Program-made: the position numbers and the translations under genes
Shown: positions 1 to 5,185 of the stretch, one piece after another
How positions within the stretch are numbered: position 1 is the stretch's first letter
Layout of the letters: the number at the start of each line of letters is the position of its first letter
Notes under the pieces: model-generated
What the model was told of the DNA's origin: nothing
The model's input: the letters and a program-made list of their open reading frames with translations, nothing else
The model's database searches: none
NCBI GenBank assembly: GCA_005879815.1
Contig: VBKA01000085.1
Span: 1 to 6,169 of the forward strand
From: Chloroflexota bacterium
Lineage (GTDB): Bacteria; Chloroflexota; Limnocylindria; QHBO01
DNA length: 6,169 nt
Direction: 5' to 3'

Positions 1-2
1 CA

Positions 3-107
3 CGTCAGAGCTACTGCCCGTGCGTCAACCCGGCGAAGGTCCGCAACAAGAGCGTGCGTCTGACCGAGATCGAACTGACGGTGGTGGAACCTCTTGGACG
101 GAATTAA
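3..107 (+). CDS. C-terminal fragment of an unidentified protein
   Basis: The third frame is open from the window edge to a TAA at 105-107, giving 34 residues that begin RQSYCPCVNPAKV and end EPLGRN. Most codons end in G or C, as in the real genes here, while the other two frames do not show this, so it looks like the tail of a real gene. A Cys-Pro-Cys pair followed by basic residues could be half of a metal-binding site, but the partner residues would lie outside the window. It is not the usual SecA zinc tail (CPCGSGKKYKKC), although SecA is a common upstream neighbour of prfB. The end overlaps the proposed prfB start by 14 nt, suggesting coupling. I do not recognise the family. Confidence 0.5.
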   Translation, partial: RQSYCPCVNPAKVRNKSVRLTEIELTVVEPLGRN

Positions 108-1219
108 GGACGAGGCGCTGCGCCTGGCACGCCTCGTAGCCGATACGGCGGTGCGGCTTTGACTTGCCCGCCAAGCAGAACGAGCTCAACGAGCTAGACC
201 GCCGCTCGGCGGATCCCTCGCTCTGGGAAGACCAGGCCGCCGCGCAGGCGCTCCTGCGCCGCGCTGATGAGCTGCGCGAGGAGATCGGCGCATGGCGTGG
301 TCTCGAAGAGCGCGCCCGCGGCCTCGCGGAGCTCGCGGAGCTGGCGGAAGACGATCCCGCAGGCTCGGCGTCGTTGACCCCTGATCTCGAGCGCGACCTG
401 GCAGCGCTGCAGCAGGACTGGTCGCGCATGGAGGGCCAGCTGCTCCTCTCCGAGCCGCACGACCCCTCCCCGGCGATCGTGTCGGTGCACGCCGGCGCGG
501 GCGGCACCGAGAGCCAGGATTGGGCCGAGATGCTGCTGCGCATGTACCTGCGCTGGGCAGAGCGCAACCGGTACAAGACGGAGATCCTGGACCAGACGGA
601 GGGCGAGGAGGCCGGCCTCAAGTCGGTGACCTTCAGTGTCAGCGGCCGCTGGGCGTATGGCCGGCTGAAGTCGGAGCGTGGCGTGCACCGGCTGGTGCGG
701 ATCAGCCCGTTCGACTCGCAGAAGCGCAGGCACACGAGCTTCGCACTGGTCGAGGTCATGCCGGAGGTGCCGGAGGACACCGAAGTCGAGATCCGCGACG
801 ACGATCTTCGGGTAGACACCTACCGGAGCTCCGGCGCCGGCGGCCAGCACGTCAACAAGACCGACTCGGCGGTTCGCATCACCCATCTGCCGACGGGCAT
901 CGTGGTCACCTGCCAGAACGAGCGCAGCCAGATCCAGAACCGGGAGCGCGCTATGGCGATCCTGCGGGCGCGACTCGTGGAGCGCAAGATGGAGGAGCGC
1001 GAGGCGGAGATGGCCCAGCTGCGCGGCGTCCACGTCGAAGCGGGGTGGGGGAACCAGATCCGGAGCTACGTGCTGCAGCCGTACACCATGGTCAAGGACC
1101 TGCGCACCGGCGTCGAGACCTCGAATCCGACGGCGGTGCTGGATGGCGAGATCGACGAGTTCATCGACGGCTACCTCCGATCGAAGATCGGTGAGGCCGG
1201 ACAGAAGGCGGCGCGATGA
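94..1219 (+). CDS. prfB: Peptide chain release factor 2 (RF2), made by programmed +1 frameshift
   Basis: RF2 recognises UGA and UAA stop codons in the ribosomal A site and triggers hydrolysis of peptidyl-tRNA. The product is about 374 residues (E. coli RF2 has 365). Translation most likely starts at TTG 94, about 6 nt after a GGTGG at 83-87; an in-frame TGA at 76-78 excludes earlier starts. It reads 22 codons (DGIKDEALRLARLVADTAVRL after the initiator), then shifts +1 at CTT-TGA-C (157-163) and continues DLPAKQNELNELD, matching the E. coli DYDAKKERLEEVN junction. The stop-recognition motif SPF lies at about residues 204-206 (E. coli 205-207) and the catalytic GGQ at about 249-251 (E. coli 250-252), within SSGAGGQHVNKT. 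A Ser occupies the position of E. coli residue 246. The N-terminal 110 residues are the helical domain. The gene ends in TGA, a codon read by RF2 itself, and overlaps ftsE by ATGA. A simple ORF call would start wrongly at TTG 164. Confidence 0.96.
147..163 (+). promoter_or_regulatory. RF2 +1 programmed ribosomal frameshift site
   Basis: The slippery sequence CTT TGA C occupies 157-163. The zero frame (stop at 160-162) carries the N-terminal codons and the +1 frame (GAC 161-163 onward) carries the rest of RF2. An SD-like GGCGGTG at 147-153 sits exactly three nucleotides (CGG) before CTT, the same spacing as the AGGGGG element in E. coli prfB, and differs from GGAGGTG by one base. In the known mechanism, low RF2 lets the ribosome pause at the UGA and slip, so the protein regulates its own level. 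TGA followed by C is a poor termination context. Function is inferred from these matches. Confidence 0.93.
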
Positions 1220-1986
1220 GTGTCACGACCAGACCGATGACGACCGAGCAGCTGACGCCCGAAGCGACGCGCCAGGACGTGGCCGCGAGCCGCGATGCCG
1301 TCATCACCATGCTCGATGCCGCGGTCACGTACCCGAACGGCAAGACGGCCCTCTCCGACGTGGACGTCACGATCCCGCGGGGCGACTTCGTCTTCCTGGT
1401 GGGTGCCTCCGGCGCTGGCAAGACCACGTTCATCAAGCTCCTGATCCGCGAGGTGCAGCCGACCGCCGGTCGGGTGATCGTCGCCGGCCGCGACCTCGCA
1501 CGGCTCCGACGACGCGAGGTGCCCCGCCTTCGACGGCGGATCGGGATCGTCTTCCAGGACTTCCGGCTGCTGCCCGCCAAGACCGTCTTCGAGAATGTCG
1601 CGTTCGCCCTGGAGGTGACCGGCGCCGGCGGGGCCGAGATCCGTCGGCGGGTGCCCATGCTCCTCAACCTGGTCGGCCTTCACCAGCACGCGGAGCACCT
1701 GCCGACGCAGCTCTCTGGCGGGGAGCAGCAGCGCGTTGCGATCGCTCGTGCGCTGGTCCACGACCCCGCGATCCTCATCGCCGACGAGCCGACCGGCAAC
1801 CTCGACCCGGTCACCAGCTGGGAGATCATCCAGCTGCTGATCCAGATCAACGTGCTGGGCACCACGGTGCTCATGGCGACGCACAACCAGGAGATCGTCA
1901 ACGCCATGCGGCGACGGGTGCTGGCACTCGAAGACGGGAAGCTCGTGCGCGACGAGCCGGAAGCCGCCTATGAGCGCGAGTACTGA
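1216..1986 (+). CDS. ftsE: Cell division ATP-binding protein FtsE
   Basis: This is the cytoplasmic ATPase of the FtsEX complex, an ABC-type system that does not act as a classical transporter but drives conformational change to activate peptidoglycan hydrolases at the division site. Of 256 residues, Walker A GASGAGKT is at 63-70, the Q-loop Gln at 114 (FQDFRLLP, typical of FtsE), the signature LSGGEQQR at 166-173, Walker B ILIADE at 186-191 and the H-loop His at 223. All are intact. The protein is about 30 residues longer than usual because of a polar N-terminal extension ahead of ITMLDAAVTYPNG. Start ATG 1216 overlaps the prfB stop as ATGA and follows a moderate SD (AAGGCGG, about 1205-1211). 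ATG 1309 (Met32) would give a standard 225-residue FtsE but has no visible SD. LolD/MacB-type ATPases are similar, but the adjacent ftsX settles the call. Confidence 0.95.
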   Translation: MSVTTRPMTTEQLTPEATRQDVAASRDAVITMLDAAVTYPNGKTALSDVDVTIPRGDFVFLVGASGAGKTTFIKLLIREVQPTAGRVIVAGRDLARLRRREVPRLRRRIGIVFQDFRLLPAKTVFENVAFALEVTGAGGAEIRRRVPMLLNLVGLHQHAEHLPTQLSGGEQQRVAIARALVHDPAILIADEPTGNLDPVTSWEIIQLLIQINVLGTTVLMATHNQEIVNAMRRRVLALEDGKLVRDEPEAAYEREY

Positions 1987-1989
1987 CCG

Positions 1990-2901
1990 ATGGGCTTCCT
2001 GCGCTTCATCGGCTTCAGCGTGGTGCGCGCCTGGCAGGGCTTCTGGCGCAACGCCATGATGAGCCTGGCGACGACCGCCACGGTCGTGCTGATGCTCGTC
2101 CTCCTCTCCGGCCTCTACATCGTGATCACCGGTCTCAACAGCGGCCTCTCGTTCATCGAGAGCAAGGTCGGCATCACGGCGCAGCTGGTCGGGAAACCTG
2201 ACCAGGCGGACCTGACGCCCGCCCAGCGCGACGCACTCATCGCGTACGCGCGGAGCCTTCCCGGCGTGAAGGACGTCAGCTACGTCAGCCCGAATCAGGC
2301 GATGGAGCGGCTGAAGGAGGTCTATGCCCAGCGCGGGCAGAAGCTGGACCTCGGCAACGACCCCGAGCACCACATCTCGATCTACGCCAGCATCGAGATC
2401 CTGCTGACCGAGCCGAAGCTGGGCGACTCGGTGGCCACGGCACTGCGCGATCGGCATGAGGTGGTCCAGATCACGACCAAGCAAGATGAGCTGGACAAGC
2501 TGATCGGCGTCATCAACGTCGTGCGCACGGTCGGGCTGGTGGCCATCGCGCTGGTGGGGCTGACGGTCCTGTTCATGATCGTCAACACCATCCGCATCGC
2601 GGTCTACTCGCGCTCGGGCGAGATCGAGATCATGCGCCTGGTGGGTGCCAGTGACTCCTTCATCCGCTGGCCATTCATCCTCGAGGGGATCCTGTGCGGC
2701 CTGATCGGCGCCCTGGTGGCCATCGGGCTGGTGGCGATCGTGTGGGACCCCATCCAGCCGGTCATGTACGACGTGTTCAAGGTGCCGACCATCGTCGGTG
2801 CGCGATTCCTAGCCACGCTCTCCGCCCTCCTCCTGGCGGTGGGCCTGGCAGTGGGGGCTATCGGCTCGTGGATCAGCGTCCGCTCGTACCTGGCGACCTA
2901 G
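1990..2901 (+). CDS. ftsX: Cell division membrane protein FtsX
   Basis: FtsX is the permease-like subunit that anchors FtsE at the membrane and contacts cell-wall hydrolases or their activators through its extracellular loop. The 303 residues show the family layout: a short cytoplasmic N-terminus with RAWQGFWRNAMMS, a transmembrane helix at about 25-48, an extracellular domain at about 50-175, then three helices at about 178-203, 228-252 and 272-298. The conserved cytoplasmic loop SRSGEIEIMRLVGAS (207-221) between helices 2 and 3 is the family hallmark. Length is normal. ATG 1990 is three nucleotides after the ftsE stop and has only a weak purine-rich stretch upstream, so translation probably depends on coupling to ftsE. 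The stop is TAG at 2899-2901. No obvious terminator follows; only a short GCGC-CTCG-GCGC hairpin at 2901-2912 without a T-run. Confidence 0.95.
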   Translation: MGFLRFIGFSVVRAWQGFWRNAMMSLATTATVVLMLVLLSGLYIVITGLNSGLSFIESKVGITAQLVGKPDQADLTPAQRDALIAYARSLPGVKDVSYVSPNQAMERLKEVYAQRGQKLDLGNDPEHHISIYASIEILLTEPKLGDSVATALRDRHEVVQITTKQDELDKLIGVINVVRTVGLVAIALVGLTVLFMIVNTIRIAVYSRSGEIEIMRLVGASDSFIRWPFILEGILCGLIGALVAIGLVAIVWDPIQPVMYDVFKVPTIVGARFLATLSALLLAVGLAVGAIGSWISVRSYLAT

Positions 2902-2928
2902 CGCCTCGGCGCGACGGCACCGGATCGA

Positions 2929-2937
2929 TGCTAGACT
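2929..2937 (+). promoter_or_regulatory. Possible extended -10 promoter for the S41 peptidase gene
   Basis: TGC-TAGACT (2929-2937) fits an extended -10 element (TGn followed by a TAnnnT hexamer). It lies in the 51-nt gap after ftsX. No convincing -35 is visible at the expected distance (GCGCGA/GCGACG region). Start of transcription would fall near 2944-2946, only about 8 nt before ATG 2953, implying a leaderless or almost leaderless mRNA. A nearly identical TGCTAGGAT occurs before the smpB leader. Confidence 0.4.
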
Positions 2938-2952
2938 CGCGCGGCTCTTGAG

Positions 2953-4377
2953 ATGACACCCCTCGACCCGCCGACGCAACCACCCGCGCCCGGCGATCCC
3001 GTGCCCGACTCAACGGTCCAGCCCACGCCTTCACAGGCGCCTGCCCGGACTCCAACCGCCACCTGGATCGTGGGACTCGCCCTGGCCGCCTCTATTGGCG
3101 CGGTCCTCTTCGCGGGCGGTTACCTCGCCGCCGGCGGCAATCGCCAGGCAGCGACCTGTTCGGCCCCGAGCACCGCGTTCGCCGCCTTCTGCGAGGCCTA
3201 CCAGAAGCTCAAGTCCAACTACGTCGACAAGCTCGACGACACCAAGCTCGTCGAGGGCGCCATCCAGGGCATGTTCCAGAACGGCGTCCAGGATCCGTTC
3301 AGCGGGTACATGTCCCCGCAGGACTACCAGCAGGCACTGGGATCGCTCTCCGGCAAGTTCAGCGGCATCGGCGCCGAGATGGCAGTCAAGAACCTCAAGG
3401 AGCCGGCCAACCTCTCCGCCTGCGCCACGCTCTCTGACAACTGCGTCCTGGTGGTCGTAAGCCCCATTTCCGGCTCGCCAGCCGACCGGGCGGGCCTCCA
3501 ACCCGGCGACGTGGTCACCGCGGTGGACGGCAAGAGCGTCATCGGCTCGACCATCCAGGACCAGATCAGCAAGGTCCGGGGCCCATCGGGCACCAAGGTG
3601 ACGCTCACCATCAAGCGGGACGCCCGGACGCTCGATCTGGCCATCACCAGGGAGGAGATCACGACCCAGGAGGTGGAGTCAAAGATGCTGGACGGCCATG
3701 TCGGGTACATCGCCTTGCATGGCTTTTCCGAGTCGAGCTCCGACCAGTTCCACGCGGCGCTCAATGGCCTGCTCGACAAGGGCGCCACCCAGATCGTCTT
3801 CGACCTGCGTGGCAACCCCGGCGGCTACATCTATTCCGCCCAGAAGATCGCGTCCGAGTTCGTGAGCTCCGGAACGATCTTCACCCAGGAGTCGACGGGT
3901 GGTGCCGTAAAGCCCTGGCCCGCGCTCGGAGACGGCATCGCCACCAACCCGAAGCTTTCGGTTGTCGTGCTGATCAACAACGGCAGCGCATCGGCCTCGG
4001 AGATCGTCAGCGCCGCGCTCAAGGAGCTCCATCGGGCCACGCTCATCGGGGAGCACACCTTCGGCAAGAACACCGTCCAGATCTGGGCCCCGCTCCAGAA
4101 CGGTGCCGGCGGCGGCGTTCGGATCACCATCAGCCGCTGGTTCCCGCCCAACCATGACAGCGTCCATCCGAACGGGGTGCAGCCCGACGTGGCCGTCACC
4201 ATCCCAGCCGGAACTCCTCCGGAGAAAGACCTCGTCCTCGACCGGGCGCTCGCCTTCCTCGCCAAGCAGACCGGCAGCCCCGCTTCGCCCGTGCCTTCCG
4301 GCAGTCCGACCGCCTTTGTGCCCGATGCGGCGCTGATCAGCTGGGACAACGGCGGCCTGCGCTCCGCGTTCGTCTAG
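2953..4377 (+). CDS. Membrane-anchored S41 carboxyl-terminal processing peptidase with PDZ domain (CtpA/CtpB type)
   Basis: The S41 family cleaves exported proteins near their C-termini. Of 474 residues, 1-37 are a Pro/Thr-rich cytoplasmic tail, about 38-61 a membrane anchor (IVGLALAASIGAVLFAGGYL), and the rest is extracytoplasmic. A helical segment with SNYVDKLDDTKLVEGAIQGM (89-108) and DPFSGYM (114-120) is followed by a PDZ domain (about 133-232; SPADRAGLQPGDVVTAVDG) and the protease core. VFDLRGNPGG (282-291) is the conserved strand. The catalytic Ser347 in NNGSASASEI, Lys372 in TFGKNTVQ and Gln376 match the Ser/Lys/Gln set of CtpB and Prc (Ser-Lys spacing 25 in all). Cys69, Cys80, Cys157 and Cys164 are all outside the membrane; the last two lie in an insertion inside the PDZ domain. 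The C-terminal tail is Pro/Ser-rich. ATG 2953 has no SD. B. subtilis also has ctpB next to ftsEX, so the link is probably old. Substrate unknown. Confidence 0.93.
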   Translation: MTPLDPPTQPPAPGDPVPDSTVQPTPSQAPARTPTATWIVGLALAASIGAVLFAGGYLAAGGNRQAATCSAPSTAFAAFCEAYQKLKSNYVDKLDDTKLVEGAIQGMFQNGVQDPFSGYMSPQDYQQALGSLSGKFSGIGAEMAVKNLKEPANLSACATLSDNCVLVVVSPISGSPADRAGLQPGDVVTAVDGKSVIGSTIQDQISKVRGPSGTKVTLTIKRDARTLDLAITREEITTQEVESKMLDGHVGYIALHGFSESSSDQFHAALNGLLDKGATQIVFDLRGNPGGYIYSAQKIASEFVSSGTIFTQESTGGAVKPWPALGDGIATNPKLSVVVLINNGSASASEIVSAALKELHRATLIGEHTFGKNTVQIWAPLQNGAGGGVRITISRWFPPNHDSVHPNGVQPDVAVTIPAGTPPEKDLVLDRALAFLAKQTGSPASPVPSGSPTAFVPDAALISWDNGGLRSAFV

Positions 4378-4378
4378 A

Positions 4379-4399
4379 CCTCCGGGCGGTGCGCGGAGG
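4379..4399 (+). terminator. Possible terminator hairpin after the S41 peptidase gene
   Basis: CCTCCG (4379-4384) and CGGAGG (4394-4399) form a perfect 6-bp GC-rich stem with a 9-nt loop, starting two bases after the TAG stop. It is followed by AGTCATTGCG, not a T-run, so it may instead be a 3'-end stabilising or pausing structure. Confidence 0.35.
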
Positions 4400-4404
4400 A
4401 GTCA

Positions 4405-4434
4405 TTGCGCCACATCGCATCCGCCTGCTAGGAT
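4405..4434 (+). promoter_or_regulatory. Probable promoter of the smpB leader transcript
   Basis: TGC-TAGGAT (4426-4434) is an extended -10 element. TTGCGC (4405-4410) lies 18 nt before the TAGGAT hexamer and matches the -35 consensus at three positions. Transcription would begin near 4441, just before the strong SD at 4448-4454. The same TGCTAG core occurs before the S41 gene. Confidence 0.5.
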
Positions 4435-4447
4435 GCCCGGCAACGAA

Positions 4448-4454
4448 AGGAGGT
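4448..4454 (+). promoter_or_regulatory. Strong Shine-Dalgarno of the leader ORF
   Basis: AGGAGGT is a perfect match to the anti-SD and sits 8 nt before GTG 4463. It is the strongest SD between prfB and smpB, yet it is about 150 nt upstream of smpB, too far to serve that gene directly. Part of it (GGTGGTG, 4452-4458) can pair with CACCACC at 4483-4489. Confidence 0.7.
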
Positions 4455-4528
4455 GGTGTGCAGTGAGTAGTCCCTGTCACGCCACCACCGAGGCGGTGCG
4501 ATAACACACCCTTCGCGTGGTTGCGAGG
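4452..4528 (+). promoter_or_regulatory. Mutually exclusive hairpins in the smpB leader
   Basis: GGTGGTG (4452-4458) pairs with CACCACC (4483-4489) as a 7-bp stem that hides part of the SD and encloses the GTG start. CACCG (4486-4490) can instead pair with CGGTG (4494-4498). The two share bases 4486-4489 and cannot form together. GGTGTG (4455-4460) can also pair with CACACC (4505-4510). A further stem, CTTCGC (4511-4516) with GCGAGG (4523-4528, one T-G wobble), follows. This is the layout expected of a translation-sensitive RNA switch. Function is inferred from pairing only. Confidence 0.45.
4463..4504 (+). CDS. 13-residue putative leader peptide upstream of smpB
   Basis: GTG 4463 opens a 13-codon frame, MSSPCHATTEAVR, ending in TAA (4502-4504). 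The support is its position: 8 nt after AGGAGGT and shortly after a promoter-like sequence, with hairpins overlapping and following it. Other GTGs here (4456, 4458) hit a stop within five codons. It has no run of a single amino acid as in classical biosynthetic attenuators. Its last sense codon is CGA (Arg) directly before the stop; rare Arg codons at the end of an ORF are known to favour ribosome stalling and tmRNA tagging in E. coli, which would make feedback on smpB conceivable. I recognise no known leader peptide. It may instead be non-coding RNA with a chance SD. Confidence 0.5.
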   Translation: MSSPCHATTEAVR

Positions 4529-4529
4529 T

Positions 4530-4563
4530 GAGAGCCGGCTGATGCGGCCGGCTCTCTCCATTT
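4530..4563 (+). terminator. Strong hairpin with short T-run: attenuator or terminator before smpB
   Basis: GAGAGCCGGC (4530-4539) and GCCGGCTCTC (4547-4556) form a perfect 10-bp stem with the 7-nt loop TGATGCG. TCCA and TTT follow, so the T-run is weak. Two more G-C pairs are possible below a T-T mismatch. It starts 26 nt after the leader ORF stop and ends 41 nt before the smpB ATG. It could end transcription of a small RNA, act as an attenuator, or stabilise the RNA. Confidence 0.6.
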
Positions 4564-4583
4564 GTCCGACCGCCTTCGCGGAC
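4564..4583 (+). repeat. Small inverted repeat just upstream of smpB
   Basis: GTCCG (4564-4568) and CGGAC (4579-4583) form a 5-bp stem with a 10-nt loop, immediately after the strong hairpin and 20 nt before the smpB ATG. It may be part of the leader structure, or chance in GC-rich DNA. Confidence 0.25.
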
Positions 4584-4603
4584 GACCGCCAACCGCTGGA
4601 CCG

Positions 4604-5062
4604 ATGACCGAGCAGACCATCGTTCTCAACCGCCGAGCCCGTCACGAGTACGCCATCGAGGAGACCCTCGAGGCGGGCATCGTGCTGACCGGCACCGAGA
4701 TCAAGTCGATCCGTGCCGGCCGCGTGAACCTGGTGGATGCCTATGCGCGCATCGAGAAGGGCGAGGCCTGGCTGATCGGCGCCCACATCGCGCCATACGA
4801 GCAGGGCAATCGCTACAACCACGAGCCCCGCCGGACGCGAAAGCTCCTCCTGCACAAGGACCAGATCGCCGAGCTGGTCGGGCGCACCCAGGCCAAGGGC
4901 CTGACCGTCATCCCCTTGCGCCTCTACATCCGCGACGGGCGAGCGAAGCTCGAGCTCGGGATCGGTCGCGGCAAGAAGGTCCACGACAAGCGCCGCACAA
5001 TTGCCGAGCGCGACCGGCGCCGCGAGCTCGAGCGTGAGACCAAGGAGCGCGTGAAGCTGTAA
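4604..5062 (+). CDS. smpB: SsrA-binding protein SmpB
   Basis: SmpB binds tmRNA (SsrA), brings it to ribosomes stalled without a stop codon and places its C-terminal tail in the empty mRNA channel, allowing trans-translation. The 152 residues are close to the family norm (E. coli 160). Hallmarks are LNRRARHEYAIEETLEAGI (8-26), EIKSIRAGR (32-40), GAHIAPY (59-65), RTRKLLLH (77-84) and GKKVHDKR (123-130), followed by the basic helical tail RRTIAERDRRRELERE that enters the mRNA channel. I chose ATG 4604 because the family starts a few residues before the conserved LN-RARHEY. TTG 4562 would add 14 unrelated residues and lies next to the strong hairpin. Upstream of ATG 4604 only TGGA (4597-4600) resembles an SD, so initiation may depend on the leader. 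No ssrA gene lies in the window, though the two are often neighbours. Confidence 0.96.
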   Translation: MTEQTIVLNRRARHEYAIEETLEAGIVLTGTEIKSIRAGRVNLVDAYARIEKGEAWLIGAHIAPYEQGNRYNHEPRRTRKLLLHKDQIAELVGRTQAKGLTVIPLRLYIRDGRAKLELGIGRGKKVHDKRRTIAERDRRRELERETKERVKL

Positions 5063-5114
5063 GGAGTTGATGGCGGCAGCCGAACGCCCTCGGTGAGGTT
5101 GGGGTTACCCGGGA

Positions 5115-5123
5115 TGGGACAAT
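5115..5123 (+). promoter_or_regulatory. Possible extended -10 promoter of the secreted-protein gene
   Basis: TGG-GACAAT (5115-5123) resembles an extended -10 box with the strong final AAT. No good -35 is found at normal spacing: TTGGGG upstream is only about 13 nt away. It would give a 5' leader of about 55 nt, in agreement with the full SD before ATG 5186. Confidence 0.35.
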
Positions 5124-5172
5124 GCTTGCGCCTCGGATCTGGTCGCCCCGAGCTTGGCGATCGACGAGGACT

Positions 5173-5178
5173 AGGAGG
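5173..5178 (+). promoter_or_regulatory. Shine-Dalgarno fixing the start of the secreted-protein gene
   Basis: A perfect AGGAGG lies 7 nt before ATG 5186, which identifies this start with confidence in a gene whose end is outside the window. Confidence 0.8.
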
Positions 5179-5185
5179 GAACCCA

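Larger units (their letters stand above)
5063..5185 (+). other. Intergenic region between smpB and the secreted-protein gene
   Basis: This 123-nt gap holds no tmRNA or tRNA. A small CCTC-GGT-GAGG hairpin lies near its start, and CTCGG (5132-5136) can pair with CCGAG (5148-5152). Neither has a T-run, so I see no clear terminator for smpB. Confidence 0.5.

Noticed and set aside
520..1194. 224-codon + strand frame inside prfB
   Set aside because: Arg/Gly/Pro-rich out-of-frame translation lying entirely within the well-supported RF2 frame.
164..1219. prfB beginning at TTG 164 as a 351-residue protein
   Set aside because: This TTG is the Leu codon two codons after the slippery CTT. Using it would discard the conserved N-terminus and ignore the frameshift site.
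1171..2484. 437-codon open frame on the minus strand across ftsE and ftsX
   Set aside because: It is antisense to two genes with complete motifs. Its protein is His/Asp/Arg-rich low-complexity with no recognisable motif, the usual shadow in GC-rich DNA.
2901..2912. GCGC-CTCG-GCGC hairpin as the ftsX terminator
   Set aside because: Only 4 bp of stem and no T-run; such palindromes are frequent by chance in this composition.
4378..4603. tmRNA (ssrA) gene beside smpB
   Set aside because: The gap is too short for a one-piece tmRNA of about 350 nt. I find no tRNA-like acceptor end with GGTTCRA-type T-arm and no tag frame.
4562..4603. TTG 4562 as the smpB start
   Set aside because: The 14 added residues do not resemble SmpB, and a strong hairpin occupies the place where an SD would be.
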